NCBI RefSeq assembly: GCF_005502885.1
Contig: NZ_SCMR01000002.1
Coordinates: forward strand, 124,001 to 188,000
DNA: 64,000 bases
Direction: 5' to 3'
Source of the DNA: Microbacterium sp. 2FI
GTDB taxonomy: Bacteria > Actinomycetota > Actinomycetes > Actinomycetales > Microbacteriaceae
The first letter of the stretch is position 1; each line of letters opens with the position of its first letter. Both the position numbers and the translations under genes were made by a program. The notes under the pieces were generated by a model that ran no database searches, was not told the origin of the DNA, and saw only the letters and a list, made by a program, of their open reading frames with translations. Below, piece by piece: positions 34,250-43,464 of the stretch.

Positions 34250-35295
34250 GTGCGGTGCTGCACGTCGACCTCGACGCTCTCGCCGCGAACATCGCCCACA
34301 TCCGTGCGACGGTCGGTGACGCGAAGGTCATGCTCGTCGTGAAGGACGACGCCTACGCTCACGGCCTCGAGGCCGTCGTCGCGCGTGCCTGGCGCGACGG
34401 CGTCACGTGGTTCGGCGCGTTCGATGTGCAGACCGGCATGCGCGTCCGCGCCGCACTCGGGGCCGACGCCCGGGTGTTCTCGTGGATCGCGGCGTCTCCC
34501 GTCGATGTCGCAGCCGCGGTGGCATACGACCTCGACCTCGGAGTCGGGGATGCCGATCTGCTCGAGGACGCCGCGGCCGCCGCCCGCTCGGCAGGTCGAC
34601 CGGTGCGCGTGCATCTCAAGATCGACTCGGGGCTGCATCGCAACGGCGTGAGACCCGAAGACTGGCCCGCCTTCGTGGCTCGGGCCGCCACCCTCGTCGC
34701 CGAGGGGAGGATCGAGGTGGCGGGGGTCTGGAGCCACATCGCCGAAGCGTCGGATGCCGAAGACGACGCCGCTCGCGCGATCTTCGACGACGCCGTCGCC
34801 GTGGCCCGCTCGGCCGGTCTCCGACCGTCGGTTCGCCATCTCGCCGCCAGCGCGGCGTCGTTCGCGCGGCCCGAGTTCCGCTACGACCTCGTCCGCGTCG
34901 GGGCGTTCTGCTATGGCATCCGTCCCGCCGGCGGGCCCGGCGAACCAGCGCTCGGAATCCGCCCGATCGCCCGCCTCGAAGCCCGCGTCCTGCGCATCGA
35001 GGAGGACCGCGTGATCGTCGGCATCGGCCACCTCGACGGGTTGCCGTCGCCGCTGGCGGGTCGTGTGAGGGTGGGCACCCCCGCCGGTGCTCGCACGCTG
35101 CGGCGGATCGGCGCGGTGGAGTCGGAAGTCGGTGCCTGGGCGGATGCCGCACCCGGCGACGTGGTCGTGATCTACGGACCCGGCGCGAACGGAGAATCCT
35201 CGGCGACAGATCTCGCCGAGTCGATCGACACGATCGGCGAGGAAATCGCGGTACGGGTCTCTCCGCTGGTCACACGCTCGTACGCGGGCGCGTGA
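34246..35295 (+). CDS. Alanine racemase-like protein B, full barrel, catalytic tyrosine replaced
   Basis: A 349-residue fold-type III PLP enzyme. The barrel is complete: VVKDDAYAHG (31-40) has the PLP Lys33, HLKIDSGLHRNG matches the substrate/loop region, and DLVRVGAFCYGI (214-225) carries the Arg that contacts the PLP ring nitrogen. In the C-terminal domain the catalytic GYADG motif is changed to GHLDG (His262 for Tyr), the SYGxTY segment is missing and GRxCMD is absent (IGAVESEV). Alanine racemase active sites combine Lys from one subunit with Tyr from the other, so this protein has exactly what protein A lacks and lacks what A has. Translation is coupled to A by ATGA. Confidence 0.88.
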   Translation: MSAVLHVDLDALAANIAHIRATVGDAKVMLVVKDDAYAHGLEAVVARAWRDGVTWFGAFDVQTGMRVRAALGADARVFSWIAASPVDVAAAVAYDLDLGVGDADLLEDAAAAARSAGRPVRVHLKIDSGLHRNGVRPEDWPAFVARAATLVAEGRIEVAGVWSHIAEASDAEDDAARAIFDDAVAVARSAGLRPSVRHLAASAASFARPEFRYDLVRVGAFCYGIRPAGGPGEPALGIRPIARLEARVLRIEEDRVIVGIGHLDGLPSPLAGRVRVGTPAGARTLRRIGAVESEVGAWADAAPGDVVVIYGPGANGESSATDLAESIDTIGEEIAVRVSPLVTRSYAGA

Positions 35296-35304
35296 CCCGC
35301 CGGG

Positions 35305-35526
35305 TCAGGACTCGATCAGACGAGCCGTCTCGTCGTGCCACGACGTCGCGATCGTGCGGAGCTTCTCTTCGTACTTGCGGCCGTGGTGTGCGCAGAACAG
35401 CAGCTCGCTGCCGTTGACTTCGGCCGCGATGTAGGCCTGTGCGCCGCAGGAATCGCAGCGGTCGGCCGCGGTGAGGCGGTGCTCAAGGACGGAACCCGGC
35501 TCGGCGTGGGGCGAAAGCGTGGTCAT
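35305..35526 (-). CDS. Small zinc-ribbon-like protein (DUF7455 type)
   Basis: A 73-residue protein with CDSCGAQAYI near residues 24-33 and LFCAHHGRKYEEKL near 44-57. Two Cys plus Cys-His-His fit a single zinc site. The family is found near sigA across Actinobacteria and has no assigned function. GAGGAGG precedes the ATG at 35526 by eight bases; an in-frame upstream extension to 35580 is rejected. It converges on the racemase-like gene B with a 9-base gap. Confidence 0.85.
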   Translation of the reverse strand: MTTLSPHAEPGSVLEHRLTAADRCDSCGAQAYIAAEVNGSELLFCAHHGRKYEEKLRTIATSWHDETARLIES

Positions 35527-35694
35527 CTCGGTGCCTCCTCGTAGATGTAGAACTCCCGTGCTGTCCTGAAATACAACCACGGCGATGTTTCGAGAATGCC
35601 GCGAACCGGTGACATTTCGCTGAGCGCGTACCCCCGACGGCCTCGGAGCGTGTCGAGAGTGCGGTGTCGGGTGCCCCGCCTACGATGGGAGATT

Positions 35695-37764
35695 GTGACC
35701 GCCGAGTATTCCGCCCACCATCTGCAGGTGCTCGAAGGGCTCGAGGCGGTTCGCAAGCGGCCCGGCATGTACATCGGCTCGACCGACTCTCGCGGCCTCA
35801 TGCACTGCCTGTGGGAGATCATCGACAATTCCGTCGACGAGGCCCTCGGGGGTCACGGATCCCGCATCGACATCGTCCTCCACGCCGACGGCAGCGTCGA
35901 GGTGCGCGACCGCGCGCGGGGCATTCCCGTGGACATCGAGCCGCGCACCGGGCTGTCGGGCGTCGAGGTCGTCTTCACGAAGCTCCACGCGGGCGGCAAG
36001 TTCGGCGGCGGATCCTACGCCGCCTCGGGTGGTCTCCACGGCGTGGGCGCCTCGGTCGTCAACGCCCTTTCGGAGCGGCTCGACGTCGAGGTCGACCGCG
36101 GCGGCAAGACCTGGGCGATGTCGTTCCATCGCGGCGAGCCGGGCAACTTCGCGAACGGCAGCCCGTCATCCGCGTTCACTCCGTTCGAGGAGCGCAGCGA
36201 GCTGCGCGTCGTCGGGAAGACCGCACGGGGCGTGACCGGCACGCGGATCCGCTACTGGGCAGATCAGCAGATCTTCACGAAGGACGCCGCGTTCAATCTG
36301 CAGGAGCTCGAGCAGCGCGCGCGTCAGACGGCGTTCCTCGTTCCAGGACTCGAGATCGTGGTGCGCGACGAGCGAACCGACGAGTCGCTCGAGACCAGCT
36401 ACCGCTTCGACGGCGGCATCTCCGAGTTCGCCGAGTTCCTCGCGCCGGATGCCGCGATCACCGACACGTGGCGCCTCACCGGCAGCGGCACCTTCACCGA
36501 GACGGTTCCGGTCCTCCAGCCGACCGGCGCGATGATCCCGACCGAGGTCGAGCGCGAGTGCCACGTCGACGTCGCGGTCCGCTGGGGGACCGGCTACGAG
36601 ACGACGAGCCGGTCGTTCGTGAACATCATCGCCACGCCCAAGGGCGGCACGCATCAAGCCGGCTTCGACCTCGGCCTCATGAAGGTGCTGCGCACGCAGG
36701 TCGAACAGAACGCCCGGCGCCTGAAGGTCGGCAACGACAAGCTCGAGAAGGACGACATCCTCGCCGGCCTCACGGCGGTGCTGACCGTGCGGATCCCCGA
36801 GCCGCAGTTCGAGGGCCAGACCAAGGAGGTGCTCGGGACGCCGGCGGTCCGCCAGATCGTCGCGAACGTCGTCACGCGCGAGCTCGCCGCACGGTTCTCC
36901 TCGCCCAAGCGCGACGACAAGGCGCAGACGAGCCTCCTGCTCGACAAGGTCGTCGCCGAGATGAAGGCGCGCATCTCCGCGCGCACCCACAAAGAAACCC
37001 AGCGCCGCAAGAACGCGCTCGAGTCGTCGTCACTCCCCGCGAAGCTCGCCGACTGCCGCACCAACGACGTCGAGGCCTCCGAACTGTTCATCGTCGAGGG
37101 CGATTCCGCGCTCGGCACGGCCAAGCTCGCCCGCAACAGCGAGTATCAGGCGCTGCTGCCTATCCGCGGCAAGATCCTCAACGTCCAGAAGGCGTCGATC
37201 AGCGACATGCTCTCGAACGCCGAGTGCGCGGCGATCATCCAGGTGATCGGCGCCGGGTCCGGTCGATCCTTCGATCTCGACACCGCACGCTACGGCAAGG
37301 TGATCCTCATGAGCGACGCCGACGTCGACGGCGCTCACATCCGGACGCTCCTGCTGACGCTGTTCTTCCGCTACATGCGCCCCCTCATCGACGACGGACG
37401 CGTCTACGCCGCCGTGCCTCCGCTGCACCGCGTGATCGTCATGAATCCGGGCTCCAAGCCGAACGAGACGATCTACACGTACTCCGAGCCCGAGCTCCAC
37501 ACGCTGCTGGCGAAGCTCACGAAGACCGGCAAGCGCTGGCAGGAGCCGGTGCAGCGCTACAAGGGTCTCGGCGAGATGGATGCCGACCAGCTGGCGACGA
37601 CGACGATGGATCGCGCCGGTCGCACGCTCCGGCGCGTGCGGATGCAGGATGCCGAGGCCGCGGCATCCGTCTTCGAACTCCTCATGGGGAACGACGTCGC
37701 TCCGCGCAAGGAGTTCATCATCGAGTCGAGCGGACGCCTGGAGCGCGACCGCATCGACGCCTGA
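35695..37764 (+). CDS. parE: Type II topoisomerase subunit B (ParE/GyrB-like)
   Basis: A 689-residue ATPase subunit of a type II topoisomerase. The GHKL ATPase has VLEGLEAVRKRPGMYIGST, IIDNSVDEALGG and GGLHGVGASVVNAL. The TOPRIM domain has the family signature EGDSALGTAK (near 469-478) and SDADVDGAHIRTLLL (near 540). Length and the convergent A subunit suggest a second, topoisomerase IV-like enzyme rather than the replication-origin gyrase, which is normally next to dnaN/recF. The GTG start at 35695 is preceded by GGGAGATT, and TACGAT at 35681-35686 could serve as a near-leaderless -10. Upstream in-frame codons to 35596 give an atypical Arg-rich extension and are rejected. Confidence 0.9.
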   Translation: MTAEYSAHHLQVLEGLEAVRKRPGMYIGSTDSRGLMHCLWEIIDNSVDEALGGHGSRIDIVLHADGSVEVRDRARGIPVDIEPRTGLSGVEVVFTKLHAGGKFGGGSYAASGGLHGVGASVVNALSERLDVEVDRGGKTWAMSFHRGEPGNFANGSPSSAFTPFEERSELRVVGKTARGVTGTRIRYWADQQIFTKDAAFNLQELEQRARQTAFLVPGLEIVVRDERTDESLETSYRFDGGISEFAEFLAPDAAITDTWRLTGSGTFTETVPVLQPTGAMIPTEVERECHVDVAVRWGTGYETTSRSFVNIIATPKGGTHQAGFDLGLMKVLRTQVEQNARRLKVGNDKLEKDDILAGLTAVLTVRIPEPQFEGQTKEVLGTPAVRQIVANVVTRELAARFSSPKRDDKAQTSLLLDKVVAEMKARISARTHKETQRRKNALESSSLPAKLADCRTNDVEASELFIVEGDSALGTAKLARNSEYQALLPIRGKILNVQKASISDMLSNAECAAIIQVIGAGSGRSFDLDTARYGKVILMSDADVDGAHIRTLLLTLFFRYMRPLIDDGRVYAAVPPLHRVIVMNPGSKPNETIYTYSEPELHTLLAKLTKTGKRWQEPVQRYKGLGEMDADQLATTTMDRAGRTLRRVRMQDAEAAASVFELLMGNDVAPRKEFIIESSGRLERDRIDA

Positions 37765-37788
37765 CGTCCTTCGCGCAACCGGTCCGGC

Positions 37789-40251
37789 TCAGCCGATCGC
37801 GGTGCCGACGGCGGCGATCACGCCGTCGAGGGGCTGTCCGGAGGCATCCCGCTTCGCGCCGGTGGGCGGGAGGGCCCGTGTCGCACCGTCGGCGGCGACC
37901 GCGCGCGGCTCGTCGCCGACCCACGCGAGAGTCAGGGCGTCCTCGCCCTTGAGGAACCGCTGCGCCCGAACGCCGCCGGTGGCCCGGCCCTTCGGCGGGT
38001 ACTCGGAGAAGTCGGAGACCTTCGCGGTGCCCGCGTCCGTGCCCGGGAGCGCCTGCGTGCTGCCCGCGATCGTGACGACGACGGGAGCGGATGCCGCGGC
38101 ATCCACGATTCCGAAGAAGACGACACTCTCACCGGGGGTGAGACGGATGCCGGCCATGCCGCCCGCGGCGCGCCCCTGCGGTCGGACGGAGCCGGCCTCG
38201 AACCGCAGCAGCTGGGCGTCGGACGAGACGAAGACCATCTCGGCGTCGTCGGGCGCGGGCGCTGCGCCGACGACGCGGTCGCCGTCTTTCAGGGCGATGA
38301 TCTCGATGTCGTGCTTGTTCGACAGTTCCGTCGCCACGACCCGCTTGACGACACCCTGCGCGGTACCCACCGCGATGGCGGGCGACGCGACGAGCGGCAC
38401 CACCGCGACGACGTGCTCGCCGCTGCCGAGCGCCAGATACTGGTCCGCGCGCGTTCCGGCGGCCAGCTGAACCGAATTGCCCGGGACCGATGGGAGGTCG
38501 ACCGGCGAGAAGCGGATGAGGCGGCCCGCGCTCGTGACGGCGCCGAGATCTCCGCGGGTGGTCGCGTCGACGCTCGAGAGCACGGCGTCGTGCTTGGCCC
38601 GTCGCGACGGTGGGACGATGCCGCCGCCGATCGCATCGGGAGCGAGTTCGGCACGCACCATGCGACCCGTCGACGAGAGGAAGACGCGGCACGGGGCGTC
38701 GGCGATCTGCAGATCGGCGGCCGCGGCCGCCGCGCGCGAGGAGCGTGCGGCGACGGGACCGCCGTTGAGCAGCAGCGTACGCCGCGGCGTGCCGTAGGTC
38801 TCCGCCGCAGCGTCGAGTTCACGCGCGACCTGCGCGCGCAGCAGGACCTCGCTGCCGAGCAGCTCTTCGAGCTGAGCGATCTCGGTCTTGAGCGTGTCGC
38901 GCTCCGTCTCGAGTTCGATGCGCGAGAACCGGGTGAGACGCCGCAGGCGAAGCTCGAGGATGTACTCGGCCTGGGGCTGCGACAGGTCGAAGACGTCCAT
39001 CAGGCGCAGCCGCGCCTGTTCGCCGTCGTCGGAGGTGCGGATGACCTGGATGACCTCGTCGATGTCGACGATCGCGATGAGGAGACCCTCGACGAGGTGC
39101 AGGCGCTCCTTCTTGCGGGCGAGGCGGTACTGGCTGCGGCGGGTGACCACGCTGAGGCGGTGGTCGAGATACACGCGCAGGAGCTCCCGCAGCCCCAGCG
39201 TCTGCGGTTGGCCGGCCACGAGCGCGACGTTGTTGATGCTGAAGGAGTCCTCGAGCGGAGTCAGGCGGTAGAGCTGCTCCAGCACCGCCTGCGCGTCGAA
39301 TCCGGTCTTGATGCCGATGACGAGCCGAAGCCCGTGGTGGCGGTCGGTGAGGTCGGTGACGTCGGCGATGCCCTGCAGCTTCTTCGCGGTGACGGCATCC
39401 TTGATCTTCTCGATGATGCGTTCCGGGCCGATGAGGTAGGGCAGCTCGGTGACGACGATGCCGGTGCGGCGCGGCCCCAGGGACTCGATCGACACCTTGG
39501 CCCGGGTCTTGAAGCTGCCGCGTCCGTTCGCGTAGGCGTCTTTGATGCCGTCGAGGCCGACGATGATCCCGCCCGAGGGCAGATCGGGACCGGGGACGAA
39601 CTCCATGAGCTCGCTCGTGGTGGCCTCGGGATTGTCGAGCAGGTGGATCGCGGCGCCGACCACCTCGATCAGGTTGTGCGGCGCCATGTTGGTCGCCATG
39701 CCGACCGCGATGCCGGTCGTGCCGTTGACGAGGAGGTTCGGAAACGCCGCCGGCAGCACCTCGGGCTGCTGGAACTGGCCGTCGTAGTTCGGGATGAAGT
39801 CGACGACGTCCTCGTCGAGGTTCTCGGTGAGGGCGAGAGCCGGGGGAGCGAGCCGCGCCTCGGTGTAACGGGGCGCCGCCGGACCGTCGTCGAGCGAGCC
39901 GAAGTTGCCGTGCCCGTCGATGAGCGGCACGCGCAGCGAGAAGGGCTGGGCCAGGCGCACGAGAGCGTCGTAGATGGGCGCATCGCCGTGGGGATGGAGC
40001 TTTCCCATCACCTCGCCGACGACGCGGGCGCTCTTGACGTGACCGCGGTCGGGGCGCAGCCCCATGTCTGCCATCTGGAACAGGATGCGCCTCTGGACGG
40101 GCTTGAGCCCGTCCCGGGCGTCGGGGAGCGCGCGGGAGTAGATGACCGAGTACGCGTACTCGAGGAACGATCCCTGCATCTCGACGGAGACGTCGACGTC
40201 TTCGATGCGTCCGTGGTCGGCGGGAGCGGAATCGGTGCGGGAAGCAGGCAT
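37789..40251 (-). CDS. parC: Type II topoisomerase subunit A (ParC/GyrA-like)
   Basis: An 820-residue DNA-cleaving subunit. The N-terminal signature is [21 protein letters not shown] cut short here to its core [14 protein letters not shown]. The active-site Tyr129 lies in [10 protein letters not shown]. The quinolone-region motif is [14 protein letters not shown] coiled-coil arm and a six-blade C-terminal beta-pinwheel follow (for example [30 protein letters not shown]). I see no exact GyrA box (QRRGGKG), which supports topoisomerase IV-like decatenation rather than supercoiling. It converges on the ParE-like gene, 24 bases apart, so the pair is not an operon. Confidence 0.88.
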   Translation of the reverse strand: MPASRTDSAPADHGRIEDVDVSVEMQGSFLEYAYSVIYSRALPDARDGLKPVQRRILFQMADMGLRPDRGHVKSARVVGEVMGKLHPHGDAPIYDALVRLAQPFSLRVPLIDGHGNFGSLDDGPAAPRYTEARLAPPALALTENLDEDVVDFIPNYDGQFQQPEVLPAAFPNLLVNGTTGIAVGMATNMAPHNLIEVVGAAIHLLDNPEATTSELMEFVPGPDLPSGGIIVGLDGIKDAYANGRGSFKTRAKVSIESLGPRRTGIVVTELPYLIGPERIIEKIKDAVTAKKLQGIADVTDLTDRHHGLRLVIGIKTGFDAQAVLEQLYRLTPLEDSFSINNVALVAGQPQTLGLRELLRVYLDHRLSVVTRRSQYRLARKKERLHLVEGLLIAIVDIDEVIQVIRTSDDGEQARLRLMDVFDLSQPQAEYILELRLRRLTRFSRIELETERDTLKTEIAQLEELLGSEVLLRAQVARELDAAAETYGTPRRTLLLNGGPVAARSSRAAAAAADLQIADAPCRVFLSSTGRMVRAELAPDAIGGGIVPPSRRAKHDAVLSSVDATTRGDLGAVTSAGRLIRFSPVDLPSVPGNSVQLAAGTRADQYLALGSGEHVVAVVPLVASPAIAVGTAQGVVKRVVATELSNKHDIEIIALKDGDRVVGAAPAPDDAEMVFVSSDAQLLRFEAGSVRPQGRAAGGMAGIRLTPGESVVFFGIVDAAASAPVVVTIAGSTQALPGTDAGTAKVSDFSEYPPKGRATGGVRAQRFLKGEDALTLAWVGDEPRAVAADGATRALPPTGAKRDASGQPLDGVIAAVGTAIG

Positions 40252-40314
40252 AGCGAAGGGCCTCGGGTGACGGCGGAGCGAAGGGGTCCACGCGGGTGTG
40301 CGAGACTGACCCCG

Positions 40315-41430
40315 ATGTCCCTCAGCCTACCCGCGGACCCCTCGCACGCCCGGAGCCTCACCGGTGTCGTCCCGCAGATGATGGCGGCGCTCGATGCTCG
40401 CTCGGAGTGGTTCGCACCCGCGCGAAGCGCGATCGTGTTCGTGATCGACGGTCTCGGCATCGCGAACCTGCGCGCTCGCGCCGGCCACGCACGCTTCCTC
40501 ACTCAGGCCGGAGGTCGGAAGGACGTCGCACGCACCGTCTTCCCCTCGACCACCGCGTCGGCGCTGACCAGCCTTCTCACCGGCACCCCGCCCGGCGAGC
40601 ACGGGATCGTCGGCTACCGGGCGCGCATCCCCGGCACCGACGACGTCGTCAATCAGCTGCGCGGGTGGGACACCGACGGGCTCCCGCTCGCCTGGCAGCG
40701 CTCCGCGCCGCTCACGTCCACGTCAGGGCGGCCCTGCTTCGCCGTCACGAAGGGCGAGTACGCCGGCACCGGTTTCACCGCGGCCACGCTCGACGGCGCC
40801 GAGTTCCACGGCGAGAACGACCTCGCGGCGCGCGTGGCGCGCGCCGCCGACCTCGCGGCGCGGCATCCGGGGTCCTTCACGTATCTGTACGCCCCCGAAC
40901 TCGACGGCATCGGCCACAAGCGCGGATGGCAGTCGGACGAGTGGGTGGCTTCGCTCGAACGCGTGGATGCCGCCGCTCGCGCCCTGGACACCGCCCTCGC
41001 ACCCGGAACCGGGGTCATCGTCACCGCCGACCACGGGATGATCGACGTTCCCCGGCACCGCCATGTGCTGCTCGATGAGGCGAGCGAACTCCTCGACGGC
41101 GTGCGCCTCATCGGCGGCGAGCCGCGGATGCTGCACCTGTATGCCGAGGAAGGGCAAGCGCCCCGGGTGCTCTCGACCTGGCACGACGCGGAGTCTTCGC
41201 GGTCGTGGGTCCTTTCACGCGACGAGGCGTTCGCCGCCGGCTTGTTCGGGGAGGTCCACGCCGACGTGCGCGGTCGGATCGGCGACGTGATCGTCGCGCC
41301 GCGCGCGGGCATCGCCTACTACGACGATCGACTCGCAGACAAAGCGGCCCAGAAGATGGTGGGTCAGCACGGTTCACTCACCGACGACGAGCGCATCGTC
41401 CCGCTCGTCAGGCTCGGAGCCTTCGCGTGA
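40315..41430 (+). CDS. Alkaline phosphatase superfamily protein (nucleotide pyrophosphatase/phosphodiesterase type)
   Basis: A 371-residue metallo-phosphoesterase. Metal ligands are visible in FVIDGLG (first Asp) and in TADHGMIDVP (Asp-His pair). The nucleophile Thr is probably in FPSTTASALTSLLTG, as in NPP family enzymes, and PELDGIGHKRG supplies the second Asp/His set. No signal peptide is present, so it may be cytosolic. The substrate is unknown. It is divergent from the ParC-like gene (63 bases). A GAGACT hexamer seven bases before the ATG is a weak -10 candidate. Confidence 0.82.
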   Translation: MSLSLPADPSHARSLTGVVPQMMAALDARSEWFAPARSAIVFVIDGLGIANLRARAGHARFLTQAGGRKDVARTVFPSTTASALTSLLTGTPPGEHGIVGYRARIPGTDDVVNQLRGWDTDGLPLAWQRSAPLTSTSGRPCFAVTKGEYAGTGFTAATLDGAEFHGENDLAARVARAADLAARHPGSFTYLYAPELDGIGHKRGWQSDEWVASLERVDAAARALDTALAPGTGVIVTADHGMIDVPRHRHVLLDEASELLDGVRLIGGEPRMLHLYAEEGQAPRVLSTWHDAESSRSWVLSRDEAFAAGLFGEVHADVRGRIGDVIVAPRAGIAYYDDRLADKAAQKMVGQHGSLTDDERIVPLVRLGAFA

Positions 41431-41443
41431 GAGCGCTGACGCG

Positions 41444-42484
41444 TCAGTCTTCGGTGCGGGCGCCGAAGACGATCTCGTCCCACGACGGCATCGAGGTGCG
41501 CCCCTTGCGGCGCCCTGCCTCGGCGACCGCGGAAGGCTGGACCTCGTATTCCGGCCGCGCGTCGATGTCGTCGCCGTCTGCGGCCGACTCGTCGTAGCCG
41601 GGCTCGAGCGCGTCGAACAGCGCCACCGGGGCGTGGGAGCGCATCGTCGCGACCTCTTCGGCGCCGGGCAGCGGCTCGCGCTGGCCGCGGCGACGACGCA
41701 GCGCCTCGAGGAGGTCTGCCGTCTCTGCGGAGGTGACGAGCGTCTCGTTCGCCCGTTTCATCGCAGCCTCCTGAACCGCGGGGGCGGCCGGGGCCGGCAG
41801 GTCCGGCGACGCGGTCTCGGCATCCGGGATGCGACGGGGGCCGAATGCGCCGCTGTCGAACCGGGTGTCGTCCTTGGGAGGGGTGACCTCGAGCGCACGC
41901 AGCCGGGGGATGAGCCCCTCGGGCAGGGAACCCTGCCGCGAGAGCTGGATCGCGTCGGCGTTCTGCGGCGAGAGGATGCCGCGACGGGGGTCGAAGCCCC
42001 AGCGGGCGTCGTGATCGACATCGTTCGCGGTGAACTCGAGCTTCACGATCCACCCGGTGGGCTCTTTCCAGCTCGTCCACCGCTCGCGCGATGCACCCGC
42101 CTCAGCGAGCTTGCCCCGCACCGCCGAGCCGAAGGTGGGGTGGCCGTCGTTCTCGAAGTCGCCGCCGAGCAGCACCGGGATAGCCAGCGCCTGGCCGACC
42201 ACATGTTCGCGCTCTGCGAGCACAGGCCCCTCGAAGCGGGCGACGTCCTCGACGCGGGCGCCGAGGAGATCGGCCACCTCTTGCGCGGAGAGCCCGGCGC
42301 GGATGTGGCCCTGGATCTCGCGCGGGCTCGGGCGCGTCGCAGGCGCCTCGGCGTCGCGTTCCCGCCGTGCCTTGCGGAGTTCGTAGCGCAGCACGTCGTC
42401 GACGGACAGCGAGAACCTGTCGCCCGACTCGGTCGCCAGGACGAGACGATCATCCTCGGTTCCGATCACCTTGAGCTGTTCCAT
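41444..42484 (-). CDS. sepH: Septation protein SepH (DUF3071)
   Basis: A 346-residue protein of the actinobacterial SepH family. SepH of Streptomyces binds FtsZ and promotes assembly of the division ring. The N-terminal conserved domain starts MEQLKVIGTEDDRLVLATES and contains the helix-turn-helix-like SPREIQGHIRAGLSAQEVADL (near 50-70). A longer disordered C-terminus ends in MPSWDEIVFGARTED, a short conserved tail. The start codon is at 42484 and the region before it is a 211-base divergent intergenic gap. Confidence 0.9.
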   Translation of the reverse strand: MEQLKVIGTEDDRLVLATESGDRFSLSVDDVLRYELRKARRERDAEAPATRPSPREIQGHIRAGLSAQEVADLLGARVEDVARFEGPVLAEREHVVGQALAIPVLLGGDFENDGHPTFGSAVRGKLAEAGASRERWTSWKEPTGWIVKLEFTANDVDHDARWGFDPRRGILSPQNADAIQLSRQGSLPEGLIPRLRALEVTPPKDDTRFDSGAFGPRRIPDAETASPDLPAPAAPAVQEAAMKRANETLVTSAETADLLEALRRRRGQREPLPGAEEVATMRSHAPVALFDALEPGYDESAADGDDIDARPEYEVQPSAVAEAGRRKGRTSMPSWDEIVFGARTED

Positions 42485-42602
42485 GCGAACGCCCCTCCGA
42501 TCCTGCGTGTGCGCCCCATGCTTACACAGGGGCGGCGGGGCTCCGGGAATATCGTGCGCGCGCCGCGAGTTTGATGCCCTCGCACGGTGCACCCGCCAGA
42601 CA

Positions 42603-42621
42603 CTGCATTTGCCAAATGCAG
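42603..42621. promoter_or_regulatory. Perfect 19-bp palindrome upstream of the DUF4193 gene
   Basis: CTGCATTTG and its exact complement CAAATGCAG flank one central C. It sits between the divergent sepH and DUF4193 genes, 75 bases before the DUF4193 start. TTGCCA within it (42609-42614) could be a -35 element with AACTAT (42634-42639) as a poor -10, which would place a repressor over the promoter. The regulator is unknown. Confidence 0.5.
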
Positions 42622-42695
42622 ATCCGTCGTGCAAACTATCGCCGCCCGAGAGGGCTTGCGCACCCCGCGAATCCCGGAAGTTGAGACGTTCCCGC

Positions 42696-42989
42696 ATGGC
42701 CACCGATTACGACGCCCCCCGCAAGACCGAGGACGACAGCGAGTCGATCGAAGCGCTGAAGGAGCGCGTTCCCGACAAGCTCTCGGGCGCCGTCGACGTG
42801 GAAGACGCCGACAACCCTTCAGGATTCGAGCTGCCGGGAGCGGACCTGTCCGATCTCGACCTCGATGTCGTCGTGCTTCCCGCGCAGGAGGACGAGTTCA
42901 CCTGCATCAACTGCTTCCTCGTGAAGCACCGCTCGCAGCTGGACCACGAGACCTCCAGCGGCCCTATGTGCGTGGAGTGCTCCGCGTAG
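42696..42989 (+). CDS. DUF4193-family zinc-binding small protein
   Basis: A 97-residue acidic protein with CINCFLVKHRSQLD and MCVECSA at its C-terminus, two CxxC pairs predicted to bind zinc. The central part is rich in Asp (DLSDLDLDVVVLP). It belongs to the actinobacterial DUF4193 family, whose function is unknown. The conserved order sepH-DUF4193-DUF3093-dut is typical of this phylum. Its 3' end overlaps the opposing DUF3093 gene by 26 bases. Confidence 0.9.
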   Translation: MATDYDAPRKTEDDSESIEALKERVPDKLSGAVDVEDADNPSGFELPGADLSDLDLDVVVLPAQEDEFTCINCFLVKHRSQLDHETSSGPMCVECSA

Positions 42990-43452
42990 TCTGAGCCCGA
43001 CGCAGACTCGCCGCGAGGCGGTCGGGCGTCCGCGACGACAGCACCCATGCCGGTGTCGGGTCGTCCGGGTCGATGACCTGGACGACCACCACACCGTCGA
43101 TCCCGCCGCGCAGCACGTGCCACGACCTCGGGTCGAGGCCTGCTCCGCGCGCGTGGCGCGCCGGGTCGCCCGTGAGCGCGACCACGTCACCCAGGTGCTC
43201 GACGCCGATGTGCGCACGCCCGGCCCGGAGCGTCCCCGCCGAGATCTCCACGCGAGGCGCTGAGGCGACCAGGAGCCCCACGACGCCCACGCCGACCGCC
43301 GCTCCGATGACGAGCGCGATGGTGGTGTCGAGCGGCGCGAAGACCAGCGCAGCCATCGGTCCCGCCACGGCTGCGGCGACGAGCACCCACAGCGACGGAC
43401 CGAGCCGTTCGCGATACGCGCCGGACTCGCTGCTGACTGCTGTCTTCTGCAT
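42964..43452 (-). CDS. DUF3093-family membrane protein
   Basis: A 162-residue protein with two adjacent membrane helices (LWVLVAAAVAGPMAALVF and TTIALVIGAAVGVGVVGLLV) followed by a cytosolic beta-rich domain (VEISAGTLRAGRAHIGVEHL, WHVLRGGIDGVVVVQVIDP). This is the DUF3093 layout; function unknown. Its ATG lies only 12 bases from the divergent GTG of dut, so its promoter must lie inside dut. Confidence 0.88.
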   Translation of the reverse strand: MQKTAVSSESGAYRERLGPSLWVLVAAAVAGPMAALVFAPLDTTIALVIGAAVGVGVVGLLVASAPRVEISAGTLRAGRAHIGVEHLGDVVALTGDPARHARGAGLDPRSWHVLRGGIDGVVVVQVIDPDDPTPAWVLSSRTPDRLAASLRRAQTTRSTPRT

Positions 43453-43458
43453 TACCCT
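43453..43458 (+). promoter_or_regulatory. Putative -10 element (TACCCT) of dut, leaderless type
   Basis: TACCCT fills the 12-base gap between DUF3093 and dut and ends six bases before the dut GTG, predicting a leaderless dut mRNA whose upstream promoter half lies within DUF3093. Confidence 0.4.
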
Positions 43459-43464
43459 CGTTGG

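Noticed and set aside
38311-40314. The long in-frame extension upstream of the phosphodiesterase-like gene
   Set aside because: It is antisense to the ParC-like gene. The family homology begins at ATG 40315.
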